Position numbers and translations under genes: made by a program. DNA of 64,000 bases. Source: Acetobacter malorum (lineage in GTDB: Bacteria; Pseudomonadota; Alphaproteobacteria; Acetobacterales; Acetobacteraceae). Where the stretch lies: NCBI RefSeq assembly GCF_002153605.1, contig NZ_JOPG01000007.1:62001-126000 (forward strand), written 5' to 3'. Below, in pieces: positions 43,046 to 51,973 of the stretch. Within the stretch, counting starts at the first letter, position 1, and every line of letters starts with the position of its first letter. The notes under the pieces are model-generated. The model was given only the letters and a program-made list of their open reading frames with translations. It did not search any database and was not told the origin of the DNA.

Positions 43046-44239
43046 ATGGGATTACAGGCTGCCGCACAGATGTCTCTCGCACCCTACGCCGTGCACATGG
43101 CACCGGAGCGGGGGCGCCGCTTGCATGCGGAAGAGGAATCACTCACCCGTTCCCCCTGGCAGCGGGACCGGGACCGCGTGGTGCATTCCTCCGGTTTCCG
43201 TCGCCTGCAATATAAAACGCAGGTCTTCATCAATCATGAAGGCGATTTTTTTCGCACCCGGCTGACCCATTCTCTGGAAGTTGCACAGGTGGCGCGCTCC
43301 ATGGCGCGGTATCTGCGGCTGGATGAGGATCTGACGGAAGCCGTAGCTCTGGCGCATGATCTGGGGCACACGCCGTTTGGCCATGCGGGGGAAGAAGCCC
43401 TTGCCGCCCAGATGCAGCCCTGGGGTGGGTTTGACCATAATACGCAGGCTTTGCGGCAGGTGACGCTGCTGGAGCGGCGCTATCTGGCGTTTGATGGCCT
43501 GAACCTGACATGGGAAACGCTGGAAGGGCTGGCCAAACATAATGGCCCGGTGCGGAACCCCTCGGCACGTTTGCGGGAGATTGATGCGCAGTGGCCACTG
43601 GATCTGGGGACGTATGCCTCGGCAGAGGCGCAGGTGGCAGCGCTCGCGGATGATATTGCCTATCACGGACATGATCTGGATGACGGCGTGAAATCCGGCC
43701 TGCTCTCACTGGATGATCTGGTGGATGTGCCTCTGGTGGGCGAGGCCCTGCGCGATGCCCGCAAGCTGGCGGCCGATTTGCCAAAGGACACACCGCACAT
43801 AAAGCAGCGCATCCGGCATGAGATGGTCCGGCGTGTGATCCATGCTTTGACAACCGATGTACTGGTTTGCACACGCAGGCGGCTGGCCGATCTGGCCCCG
43901 CAGAGTGTGGAAGAGATTCGGGCGGCATCGGAACCCGTCGTGGCCTTCAGCCCGGAGATGGCAGAGGCCAACAAGAGCATCAGGAAGTTCCTGTTTGCAA
44001 AGCTTTACCGCCACTGGCGCGTCAACCGCATGACCTACAAGGCCAAGCATGTGACGTCCGAACTGTTTACCATTCTGGTGGAGTCGCCCAAGTTGCTGCC
44101 CGATGGCTGGCGTGAGCCCGCTCTGGCGGGAGACGAGGCCGGATTGCGGCGTACAGTGGCCGATTATGTCGCCTCCATGACGGATCGCTACGCGATGGAA
44201 GAACATCGCCGGTTGACTGATCTGTCCATAGCAGGCTGA
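43046..44239 (+). CDS. dgt: Deoxyguanosinetriphosphate triphosphohydrolase-like
   Basis: A 397-aa HD-domain enzyme that converts dNTPs to deoxynucleosides and triphosphate. Motifs are RDRDRVVHSSGFRRLQYKTQ, FINHEGDFFRTRLTHSLEVA with H75, and LAHDLGHTPFGHAGEEAL with H104-D105. A further Asp is in ALADDIAYHGHDLDDGVKSG. The family is the short, single-domain type common in alphaproteobacteria. The ATG at 43046 has AGGACCGGAAGA upstream; an earlier frame (42950) is not needed. It starts a plus-strand run that continues with argS 39 bases later. Confidence 0.95.
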   Translation: MGLQAAAQMSLAPYAVHMAPERGRRLHAEEESLTRSPWQRDRDRVVHSSGFRRLQYKTQVFINHEGDFFRTRLTHSLEVAQVARSMARYLRLDEDLTEAVALAHDLGHTPFGHAGEEALAAQMQPWGGFDHNTQALRQVTLLERRYLAFDGLNLTWETLEGLAKHNGPVRNPSARLREIDAQWPLDLGTYASAEAQVAALADDIAYHGHDLDDGVKSGLLSLDDLVDVPLVGEALRDARKLAADLPKDTPHIKQRIRHEMVRRVIHALTTDVLVCTRRRLADLAPQSVEEIRAASEPVVAFSPEMAEANKSIRKFLFAKLYRHWRVNRMTYKAKHVTSELFTILVESPKLLPDGWREPALAGDEAGLRRTVADYVASMTDRYAMEEHRRLTDLSIAG

Positions 44240-44278
44240 AAACGCGGTTCTACCGCTTTCTTTGGGATCTTGAGTGTA

Positions 44279-46066
44279 ATGTCAGACTGTTTGTTCCAGC
44301 GTTATCGTCACCACGTTCTGGCCGCCGTACGGGCGATGCTGCCTGATGTGTCGGAAGAAACGCTGGCCCGTGTGGAAGTCACCCCGGCGCGTGACCCCTC
44401 GCATGGGGATATGGCAACCAATGCGGCCCTGTTGCTGGCCAAACCGGCCCGCCGCAAGCCTGCCGACATTGCAACGGACCTCGTCGCTGCACTGGAGAAA
44501 GTTGAAGGCGTTGCCCGTGTGGCCGCTGCCGGACCGGGCTTTGTAAACATCACGCTTACTCCGGACGTGCTGCGCGCCACCCTGCCTTCCGTGTTGAAGG
44601 CAGGGGAAGCCTATGGCGAGTCGCAGTCTGGCGCGGGTGTGCGGGTGAATGTGGAATATGTCTCCGCCAACCCCACCGGCCCGATGCATGTGGGCCATTG
44701 CCGTGGCGCCGTGGTGGGGGATGCGCTGGCCAACCTGATGGCCAAGGCAGGCTTTGACGTCACCAAAGAATTCTACATCAACGATGCCGGCGCGCAGGTT
44801 AAGGCGCTGGCTTGGGCCGTTTACTGGCGCTACCTGCAGGCGCTGGGCACCACCGTGACGGAAGAGGCGTTTGACGCCCTGACCCCGACCGGCCTGCAAT
44901 ATCGTGGCGAATATCTGATCCCGGTGGGTGAAGCACTGGTCGCTCAGTATGGGGACAATCTGGCGGAACCCGGCGCAAATCCGGCCCCGGAACTGACATG
45001 GCTGGACACGGTGCGGGACTTTGCCGTGGCGCAGATGCTGCTGGCGATCAAAGACGATCTGGCGGCGCTGGGTGTGCACCAGAATGTCTTTACGTCCGAA
45101 GCGCAAGTGCTGCGTGATGGTGTGACAGATGCCGCCATCGACAAGCTGGAAAAGCAGGGTCTGCTGTATGAGGGCGTGCTGGAGCCCCCCAAAGGCAAGC
45201 TGCCGGATGACTGGGAAGAGCGCGAACAGCTCCTGTTCCGTTCCACGCAGTTTGGCGATGACGTGGATCGTCCGATGCGCAAATCGGACGGCACCAATAC
45301 CTACTTCGCTAATGACATTGGCTACCATGCGGACAAAGTCGCCCGTGGTGCGCAGGTTATGGTGGATGTGTGGGGTGCGGATCATGGCGGTTACGTCAAA
45401 CGCATGAAGGCCGCTGTGCGCGCTGTGACGAACGACACCGTGCCGCTGGAAGTGGTGCTGTGCCAGATTGTGCATATCCTGCGTGATGGCCAGCCGGTGA
45501 AGATGTCCAAGCGGGCAGGCACGTTTGTCACGTTGCGCGACCTGATTGATGAAGTGGGCAAGGATGCCGTGCGCTTCACCATGCTGACCCGCAAAAGCGA
45601 TGCGCAGATGGAGTTCGATCTGGATCTGGTTGTGGCGCAGAAGCGTGATAACCCGGTCTTTTACGTGCAGTACGCTCACGCCCGCTGCCGCTCCGTGCTG
45701 CGGGCCGCGCAGGAAGAAGGCAGCTATGGTGCTGTAACGCCGGATGCATTGGCGACGGTGCCGCTGGATTGCCTGAATTCCGATGCAGAAATGGCGCTGG
45801 TACGCCGTATGGCAGAATGGCCACGTCTGGTTGAAGCTGCTGCCCTTGCGCGGGAGCCGCATCGCGTGGCCTTCTATCTGGCGGATCTGGCGGGTGATTT
45901 CCACGCGCTGTGGAACCGGGGGCGGGATGATGCGTCTCTGCGCTTTCTCCAGCCCGATGCGCCTGATGCCACCCGGGCGCGGCTGGCACTGGTTGCGGCA
46001 ACCGCAACCGTGATTCGGTCCGGGCTGGCTGTCATGGGCGTGGAGCCTGTGGAGGAGATGCGTTAA
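44279..46066 (+). CDS. argS: Arginyl-tRNA synthetase
   Basis: A 595-aa class I synthetase that charges tRNA-Arg. An N-terminal Add1-like domain (about 1-110) precedes the HIGH-type motif HVGH at 137-140 within NPTGPMHVGHCRGAVVGDAL. The KMSKS-like motif is QPVKMSKRAGTFVTLRDLID near residue 408. The C-terminal DALR anticodon-binding region ends with RLALVAATATVIRSGLAVMG. ATG 44279 is preferred to a TTG 9 bases upstream. The stop TAA overlaps the start of the SPOR gene by one base, so expression is coupled. Confidence 0.97.
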   Translation: MSDCLFQRYRHHVLAAVRAMLPDVSEETLARVEVTPARDPSHGDMATNAALLLAKPARRKPADIATDLVAALEKVEGVARVAAAGPGFVNITLTPDVLRATLPSVLKAGEAYGESQSGAGVRVNVEYVSANPTGPMHVGHCRGAVVGDALANLMAKAGFDVTKEFYINDAGAQVKALAWAVYWRYLQALGTTVTEEAFDALTPTGLQYRGEYLIPVGEALVAQYGDNLAEPGANPAPELTWLDTVRDFAVAQMLLAIKDDLAALGVHQNVFTSEAQVLRDGVTDAAIDKLEKQGLLYEGVLEPPKGKLPDDWEEREQLLFRSTQFGDDVDRPMRKSDGTNTYFANDIGYHADKVARGAQVMVDVWGADHGGYVKRMKAAVRAVTNDTVPLEVVLCQIVHILRDGQPVKMSKRAGTFVTLRDLIDEVGKDAVRFTMLTRKSDAQMEFDLDLVVAQKRDNPVFYVQYAHARCRSVLRAAQEEGSYGAVTPDALATVPLDCLNSDAEMALVRRMAEWPRLVEAAALAREPHRVAFYLADLAGDFHALWNRGRDDASLRFLQPDAPDATRARLALVAATATVIRSGLAVMGVEPVEEMR

Positions 46067-47103
46067 TGAGTGAAGACGACAAAGGGTCTTTTGACGAGCG
46101 GATCAACCGTGCGCGGGAACGCATGAGCACGGATTATGATGCGCCGCCGCCGCGCCGCCCGGCTGCCCCTGCGGGCGGCGTAGGGAGTGGCGTGATTTCT
46201 CAGTTTTTGAGCAGCGATACCGGAACCCGCAGACTGGTTTACGGGGCTGCCGGGCTGGGTGGCCTGCTGGTGTTGGGCATTGGTGGCTGGGCGCTGATGG
46301 GCCACCATCAGAGCGGTGTGCCCGTTCTCGGCCCGCCGCCGGTTGCCATGAAGACCAAGCCGGTTGATCCGGGCGGGATGCAGTTGGACGGGCTGAGCGC
46401 GCCCGAGGCTGATGATGGGCAGGCGCATCCGGTACCCGCGCCGGAAAAGCCTAATCCGGGGGCGCTGGCCGCACAATATGGCCAGCAGGCAGCCAAAACG
46501 GCAGCCACGGAAGGTTCCGTCCCCGGTGATGTTGCATCTGCCGATCAGGCTAAAGCACCGCCCGCCGGGGCGGAAGGGGCTGCGCCGGAAGGTGACGCTT
46601 CTGCTCCTGCAACGGCGGGTTCCTCTGCGCAAACCGAGGCTCCTCAGCAGCCGGAAAGTCTGCCTGAATCCGGCACTGGCGTTGCGGATGATTCCGCTTC
46701 CGGCGATGCCGCTGCCACCGCACCGGCCGGAACGCCCGCGGCTTCCGTGCCCGGCAAGGTGACTCCCAAACCCGCACCGAAAAAGGCTGCGCCTGCGGAA
46801 GATGCTGAACCCGCCCGTAAAACGGACGCAGCACCCCCGGTGGCGAGTGCTGGTACAGGTGGGAAGTTCCGTGTGCAGCTGGCAGCGCTCCAGAATGAAG
46901 CACAGGCACAGCAGGAATGGAGCCGTTTGAAAACGCGCTATCCGACCCTGTTTGCAGACCGCACACCGGTTATTGAGAAAGTGCAGCGGGATAACGCCGT
47001 GTTCTATCGTTTGCGGGTTGGCGGATTTGCCTCCGTTGCGGAAACACGCAGTTTTTGTAGCGCCGTGCGGGAACGCGGGCTGGGCTGCACACAGGTCCAT
47101 TAA
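46066..47103 (+). CDS. SPOR-domain membrane protein
   Basis: A 345-aa bitopic inner-membrane protein. A cytoplasmic N-terminus with Pro-rich stretch (APPPRRPAAPAGG) precedes one membrane helix at about 57-77 (LVYGAAGLGGLLVLGIGGWA). A long Ala/Pro/Glu-rich periplasmic spacer follows. The C-terminal SPOR domain (262-345) starts with KFRVQLAALQNEAQAQQEWS and ends in ETRSFCSAVRERGLGCTQVH. SPOR domains bind septal peptidoglycan lacking stem peptides, so it may act in division. It is coupled to argS and is followed by scpA after 11 bases, as in related alphaproteobacteria. Confidence 0.9.
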   Translation: MSEDDKGSFDERINRARERMSTDYDAPPPRRPAAPAGGVGSGVISQFLSSDTGTRRLVYGAAGLGGLLVLGIGGWALMGHHQSGVPVLGPPPVAMKTKPVDPGGMQLDGLSAPEADDGQAHPVPAPEKPNPGALAAQYGQQAAKTAATEGSVPGDVASADQAKAPPAGAEGAAPEGDASAPATAGSSAQTEAPQQPESLPESGTGVADDSASGDAAATAPAGTPAASVPGKVTPKPAPKKAAPAEDAEPARKTDAAPPVASAGTGGKFRVQLAALQNEAQAQQEWSRLKTRYPTLFADRTPVIEKVQRDNAVFYRLRVGGFASVAETRSFCSAVRERGLGCTQVH

Positions 47104-47114
47104 GGGCAAACACC

Positions 47115-48152
47115 ATGGATGCCGCGCAGCCGCCTGCCAGCGTGCCAGAGCTGGAAACATCGGAACCTCTGCCTGAACCGGCAGAGGCTTCCGGTGCGTC
47201 TGTTCCGGCCACCGCGGATGCGAACGCGGAGGGCAGGGTGCCGCGTGTACCCTTGCTGTGTCTGGATGGGTTTGAAGGTCCGCTTGATCTGCTGCTTGAT
47301 CTGGCGCGGGCGCAAAAGGTTGATCTGTCCCGCATTTCCATCCTGCAACTGGTGGAACAGTATCTGGCCGTTGTGGAATCCGCCCGCAAAGTCCGGCTGG
47401 AGCTGGCGGCGGACTGGCTGGTTATGGCCGCATGGCTGGCCTGGCTGAAATCCCGCCTGCTGTTACCAGCGGAAGATGAGTTGGCGGCAGAGGGAGAAGA
47501 CGCCGCCGAGCTTTTGCAGGAACGGCTGATTGAGCTGGCCTGCATGACGGAACTGGCCCGCTGGCTGGATGCCCGGCCTCGGCTGGGGCGCGATGTGTTT
47601 GCCCGCGGTGAGAGTGAAACCCTGATTGAAATTGACCGCTCCGGTCTGGCGCTGGATATGCCGCAACTCATGCGGGCCTATATGGCGGCCATGCGGCGTA
47701 CCGCCCGCAAGCGGATTTATGCGCCGCGCACCATCCGGTTCTGGACGGTGCAGGATGCGCTTTCCCGCCTGACGCGCCTGCTGGGCAAAACCCCGCCGGG
47801 CTGGAACAGTCTGGACGCCTTTTTGCCGGAGCAGTTGCCTGAAGAAGGCGTGGGGGAAGAAGCCATGCGCCAGCGACGAGCCGCTGTGGCCGGCACTCTG
47901 ATTGCCGGATTGGAGCTGGCAAAAAGCGGTCGGCTGGAACTGCGGCAGGATGAAACCTTCGGCAAAATTCTCCTGCGCCCGCATGAGGAACAGGACGTTT
48001 TGCCGGACGAAGAGGCCGTTCATTCAGAGGGCGACGTAGCGGCCAGCTCGCAGCCAAAGGACGGTGAGGCCGTGCAGGGAAGTGCTACGTCCGCCGCGCA
48101 TGATGACAAGGCCGGAAGCAGGACGCGGCGCACAGGCAGGGAGACCCCATGA
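47115..48152 (+). CDS. scpA: Segregation and condensation protein A
   Basis: A 345-aa kleisin of the SMC condensin complex. An Ala/Glu/Pro-rich N-terminal 45 residues precede LCLDGFEGPLDLLLDLARAQ, KVDLSRISILQLVEQYLAVV and ELAADWLVMAAWLAWLKSRL, the classic ScpA N-terminus that contacts the SMC neck. The C-terminal winged helix lies near 250-290 (MRQRRAAVAGTLIAGLELAK, SGRLELRQDETFGKILLR). The extra C-terminal 45 residues are polar. Its stop overlaps the scpB start as ATGA. Confidence 0.95.
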   Translation: MDAAQPPASVPELETSEPLPEPAEASGASVPATADANAEGRVPRVPLLCLDGFEGPLDLLLDLARAQKVDLSRISILQLVEQYLAVVESARKVRLELAADWLVMAAWLAWLKSRLLLPAEDELAAEGEDAAELLQERLIELACMTELARWLDARPRLGRDVFARGESETLIEIDRSGLALDMPQLMRAYMAAMRRTARKRIYAPRTIRFWTVQDALSRLTRLLGKTPPGWNSLDAFLPEQLPEEGVGEEAMRQRRAAVAGTLIAGLELAKSGRLELRQDETFGKILLRPHEEQDVLPDEEAVHSEGDVAASSQPKDGEAVQGSATSAAHDDKAGSRTRRTGRETP

Positions 48153-49096
48153 GCGAAGAATCTGAGACGATCCCGCAAGCCTCACAAGGGGTAGTTGATA
48201 CCCCGGAGATTATAGCCGCTCTGTCTGGGGTAGACCTGCAAGAGAGAGAGGCAGCGCTTACTGTGCCAGATGACGCCGTGCGTTTGGCGGAAGCGCTGAT
48301 TTTTGCAGGCACCGAGCCGGTCAGTCTCCGGCGTCTGGCGGAATTGCTGGAGTTACGGCAGCTGGTGCCAGAGGGTGTTGAAGATCTGGGGGCGTTTGTT
48401 GCAGCGGTGATGGTGGCGCTGGTCGCACGGTATGAGGGACGGGGTGTCATGCCGGTGGAAGTGGCAGGTGGTTGGCAGTTCCGCACCGCTCCAGATTTGG
48501 CTCCTGCTCTGACTCGCGTGCTTGAAAAACCGCGTCGCCTGCCGCGTGCGGTCATGGAGACGCTGGCGATTATTGCCTATCACCAGCCTTGCACCCGCGT
48601 GGAAATTGAAGAAATTCGCGGCGTTAGCCTCGGGCAGAACGTGCTGGATACGTTGATTGAGGCGTCCCTGATTGCTCCGCGTGGACGCAAGGAAGTGCCG
48701 GGCCGCCCGGTGCTGTGGGGCACAACGCCTGATTTCCTGCGGCATTTCGGCCTGCGTGCTTTGTCTGACCTGCCCCGCCGGGAAGAACTTCTGGTGGATG
48801 TGCCGGATACGCTGACCTCCGGCAGAAAGCCCGCGCAGGATGCCGCTGAGCATACCTCTTCAGAGCAGGACGCGACTGAAAAGCATTCGGTAAGTGCGGA
48901 TGAGTCTGTTCTCCCCGGTGGCAGTACAGAGAGTGATCGGGTTGAAACGGACCCTGATCTAACCCCGGCTGAAGGAGAGATCGTCCTTCCTCAGGCTGAA
49001 CTGGAACCGGACGCGGAAGCTCAGCCTGATGACGTATCCGCTGAGCCGGAAGCAGATGCCGGAGCAGGAACTGTTTCCGAGCCGGGGCGGTCGTGA
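48149..49096 (+). CDS. scpB: Segregation and condensation protein B
   Basis: A 315-aa partner of ScpA. Two winged helices span about 45-215. RLAEALIFAGTEPVSLRRLA, GGWQFRTAPDLAPALTRVLE, RRLPRAVMETLAIIAYHQPC with TRVEIEEIRGVSLGQNVLDT, and GRPVLWGTTPDFLRHFGLRA are the diagnostic blocks. The last 100 residues are an acidic Ser/Glu/Pro-rich tail, longer than in most ScpB. It follows scpA with a 4-base overlap. A 92-base gap separates it from tatB; it has no gene that I can recognise. Confidence 0.95.
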   Translation: MSEESETIPQASQGVVDTPEIIAALSGVDLQEREAALTVPDDAVRLAEALIFAGTEPVSLRRLAELLELRQLVPEGVEDLGAFVAAVMVALVARYEGRGVMPVEVAGGWQFRTAPDLAPALTRVLEKPRRLPRAVMETLAIIAYHQPCTRVEIEEIRGVSLGQNVLDTLIEASLIAPRGRKEVPGRPVLWGTTPDFLRHFGLRALSDLPRREELLVDVPDTLTSGRKPAQDAAEHTSSEQDATEKHSVSADESVLPGGSTESDRVETDPDLTPAEGEIVLPQAELEPDAEAQPDDVSAEPEADAGAGTVSEPGRS

Positions 49097-49188
49097 TAGA
49101 TCTGCGGCGTCTGCGCGTGCAAGAGAGACGCATGGATGGGGAGGTCTGTTGTCCAGCTCCCACTTTATGCTGATGGGTGGTCCTGCGG

Positions 49189-49866
49189 ATGTTTGATTTT
49201 GCCTGGTCGGAAATTGCGCTGATAGGGGCGGTGGCGCTGGTCGTCATTGGCCCGAAGGATCTGCCTGTGGCCATCCGGGGGTTAGCCGGGTTTGTCAAAA
49301 AAGCACGCAAGCTGGCGGGCGAGTTTCAGTCGCACGTGGATGAAATGGTGCGCGAGGCGGATCTGACGGAAGTGCGCGACCATGTGCGGGATCTGCGCAA
49401 CCTGAACGTGCGTGGCCGCATCATGAAAGCCATTGATGGGGATGGCACGCTGGCGCGATCTTTTGATGAACCGCCCGGTGTTCGCCCCGTCGGCCCGCGC
49501 GGACTGGATACGCCACCGCGTCCGACGGCTGTTGCCGGCACGACAGAGGGTTCCACCGCCATGCTGGAAGAGCGCAGCGTTGGCCTACCTAGCCTGCCGC
49601 CTTCTGCCGTCAGTGGGAATGCGCTGGATGACCTCAATCCGCTGGTTGAAGATGAAGTGGTGGATGCCCCGGCGGAACTGCCGCCCAATCATGTAAGGCG
49701 GATCGTCAAGGAACGCGCTAGGCTCTTCCCGCCTGCCATTCTGCCCCCGGTGCGGCTGATGCACGGGCAGCGCCGGGTTGCTCCGGGGCCAGCCGTGCCG
49801 GGCGCGACGGGTGGCGAACATCCTGCGCAGGCGGCTGACGGCATGGAGGCCGGGCGCGGGCTATGA
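49189..49866 (+). CDS. tatB: Twin-arginine translocase subunit TatB
   Basis: A 225-aa inner-membrane protein of the Tat export system. MFDFAWSEIALIGAVALVVI followed by GPKDLPVAIRGLAGFVKKAR is the TatB N-terminal helix, hinge and amphipathic helix. A long helical, then Pro-rich polar tail follows. TatB with TatC forms the receptor for twin-arginine signal peptides. The ATG at 49189 is preferred because it directly opens the membrane helix. The stop overlaps tatC by ATGA. A tatA gene, often placed before tatB, is not seen in the window. Confidence 0.94.
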   Translation: MFDFAWSEIALIGAVALVVIGPKDLPVAIRGLAGFVKKARKLAGEFQSHVDEMVREADLTEVRDHVRDLRNLNVRGRIMKAIDGDGTLARSFDEPPGVRPVGPRGLDTPPRPTAVAGTTEGSTAMLEERSVGLPSLPPSAVSGNALDDLNPLVEDEVVDAPAELPPNHVRRIVKERARLFPPAILPPVRLMHGQRRVAPGPAVPGATGGEHPAQAADGMEAGRGL

Positions 49867-50690
49867 AGGAGAACGAACCCCTGCAGGATGATCCCATTCA
49901 CGATCAGCCCATGCCGCTGATTGACCATCTGCTTGAACTGCGTCGCCGGCTTTTATGGTCCGGTGCGGCCTTTCTGGTGTGTTTTGCGCTGTGTTACCAT
50001 TTTGCGGGTGACATCTATCTCTTTCTGGCGCGTCCTCTGGGCGAGATCATGCGGCAGCAGGGTGAGCAGCCGCATCTGATCTATACGGCGCTGTATGAGG
50101 CCTTTTTTACCTATATCCGCGTGGCATTTTTCGGGGCGGCGTTTTTGTCCTTCCCCATTATTGCCATTCAGGCGTGGATTTTTATTGCCCCCGGTTTGTA
50201 CCGGTCAGAAAAGCGGGCCTTTGCGCCTTTTCTGATTGCAACGCCCATCCTGTTCCTGCTGGGGGCTGCGCTGGCATATTACTTCATTTTCCCCATCGCC
50301 TGGCGGTTTTTCCTGTCCTTCCAGACACCGGGCAGTTCCGGCGGCGTGCAGATTGAGCTTCAGGCCAAGGTGTCTGAATATCTCTCGCTGGTCATGAAGC
50401 TGATTATGGCGTTTGGGGTGGCGTTTGAACTGCCGGTGGTGCTGACGTTGCTGGCACGGGTGGGGATTGTTACTGCCGATATGCTCAAACGCTTCCGTCG
50501 GTATGCCATTGTGGGGGCGTTTGTAATCGCCGCCATTCTGATGCCGCCGGATGTCATTACCCAGATAGGGCTGGCGGTGCCGCTTGTCCTTCTTTACGAA
50601 ATTTCCATTCTGGCAGCCCGGCTTGTTGAACCCAAGACCAAGCTGGACCCGCTGTCTGAAGAGACCACTCCAGAGGAAGAGGCTTCCTGA
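49863..50690 (+). CDS. tatC: Twin-arginine translocase subunit TatC
   Basis: A 275-aa polytopic membrane protein with six predicted helices. Diagnostic parts are MPLIDHLLELRRRLLWSGAA at the N-terminus, RPLGEIMRQQGEQPHLIYTA, PGLYRSEKRAFAPFLIATPI and YAIVGAFVIAAILMPPDVIT near the end. It is the core receptor of the Tat translocase. It overlaps tatB by 4 bases and is followed 3 bases later by serS, in the usual alphaproteobacterial order. Confidence 0.96.
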   Translation: MKENEPLQDDPIHDQPMPLIDHLLELRRRLLWSGAAFLVCFALCYHFAGDIYLFLARPLGEIMRQQGEQPHLIYTALYEAFFTYIRVAFFGAAFLSFPIIAIQAWIFIAPGLYRSEKRAFAPFLIATPILFLLGAALAYYFIFPIAWRFFLSFQTPGSSGGVQIELQAKVSEYLSLVMKLIMAFGVAFELPVVLTLLARVGIVTADMLKRFRRYAIVGAFVIAAILMPPDVITQIGLAVPLVLLYEISILAARLVEPKTKLDPLSEETTPEEEAS

Positions 50691-50693
50691 TCC

Positions 50694-51962
50694 ATGCATG
50701 ATATCCGCGCGCTGCGCGCAGACCCTGCCGCTTTTGATGCCGATCTCGCTCGCCGCGGGATCGACCCTGTCGCGCAGAAGCTTGTCTCATGGGATGAAGA
50801 ACGGCGTCAGGCACAAACCGCTCTGCAGGAAAAACAGGCCCGTCGGAAGGCGCTGGCGCGTGAAATTGGCGCTCTGAAACGCACCGGGGAAGACAGCAGC
50901 GTGCTGGAGGCCGAGGGCATTGAGATCCGCGCCGAGATGGAAATCCTGGAACGGCGCGTGGCTGATCTGGAAGGCCAGACGGCCGAAATTCTGGCCAGCC
51001 TGCCCAACCGTCTTGATGCCTCCGTGCCTGAAGGCCCGGATGAAACGGCTAATGTGGTCCAGCATGTCTGGGGCACGCCGCGTGAGTTCAGCTTTACGGC
51101 CCGCCAGCATTTTGAACTGGGGGAAGCGCTGGGCCTGATGGATTTTGGCACGGCTTCCAAACTCTCCGGTGCGCGGTTTGTGGTGCTGCGTGGTGCGCTG
51201 GCCCGTATGGCTCGCGCACTCGGCCAGTTCATGCTGGACCAGCACACGGATGAGAACGGCTACGAAGAAACGCAGGTGCCGGTGCTTGTGAATGACGCCG
51301 CCATGTACGGCACGGACAAGCTGCCTAAATTTGCCGATCAGTCCTTCCGCACGGAAGATGGCCGCTGGCTGATCCCCACGGCAGAAGTCCCGCTGACGGC
51401 TTCTGTTGCCGGGGACATTCTGGATGCCCACACGCTGCCCCGCCGTATGACGGCGCTGAGCCAGTGCTTCCGTAGTGAAGCCGGGTCTGCCGGGCGGGAT
51501 GTGCGCGGCATGCTGCGCCAGCATCAGTTTGAAAAAGTGGAAATGGTGTCCGTCACCACGCCGGAAGAGAGTGAAGCAGAGCATGAGCGCATGACGCGCT
51601 GTGCTGAAAAAATTCTGGAAAAGCTGGAAGTGCCCTATCGTCGGGTTCTGCTGTGTGCGGGTGATACCGGGTTCGGGGCCGCCAAGACGTTTGATCTGGA
51701 AGCCTGGCTGCCGGGGCAGGCCGCATGGCGTGAAATTTCTTCCTGCTCCAACACACGGGACTTTCAGGCCCGCCGCATGAATGCCCGCTTCCGCCCGCAG
51801 GGGGGTGGCTCTCCGGTGTTTGTGCATACGCTGAACGGCTCCGGTCTGGCCGTAGGCCGTACGCTGATTGCGGTGATGGAAAACGGCCAGAATGAAGATG
51901 GCTCCATCACGGTGCCGGAAGTTCTGCGGCCCTACATGGGCGGTCTCGAACGGATCGGCTAA
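50694..51962 (+). CDS. serS: Seryl-tRNA synthetase
   Basis: A 422-aa class II synthetase that charges tRNA-Ser and tRNA-Sec. The N-terminal coiled-coil arm (about 25-105, [20 protein letters not shown] and [20 protein letters not shown]) binds the tRNA variable arm. Motif 2 is [20 protein letters not shown] and motif 3 is [20 protein letters not shown]. The [20 protein letters not shown] block is also present. It starts 3 bases after tatC and is convergent with the sensor kinase gene with only 11 bases between. Confidence 0.97.
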   Translation: MHDIRALRADPAAFDADLARRGIDPVAQKLVSWDEERRQAQTALQEKQARRKALAREIGALKRTGEDSSVLEAEGIEIRAEMEILERRVADLEGQTAEILASLPNRLDASVPEGPDETANVVQHVWGTPREFSFTARQHFELGEALGLMDFGTASKLSGARFVVLRGALARMARALGQFMLDQHTDENGYEETQVPVLVNDAAMYGTDKLPKFADQSFRTEDGRWLIPTAEVPLTASVAGDILDAHTLPRRMTALSQCFRSEAGSAGRDVRGMLRQHQFEKVEMVSVTTPEESEAEHERMTRCAEKILEKLEVPYRRVLLCAGDTGFGAAKTFDLEAWLPGQAAWREISSCSNTRDFQARRMNARFRPQGGGSPVFVHTLNGSGLAVGRTLIAVMENGQNEDGSITVPEVLRPYMGGLERIG

Positions 51963-51973
51963 CGGCCTTTTCC

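Noticed and set aside
44282-45904. A 540-codon open frame on the minus strand
   Set aside because: It lies fully opposite argS, whose HVGH and KMSKR motifs are intact. The translation is His/Gln/Arg-rich, as typical of an antisense reading.
46063-47160. A 365-codon minus-strand frame
   Set aside because: It is antisense to the SPOR-domain gene and made of Arg/Gly-rich sequence derived from its Ala/Pro-rich spacer.
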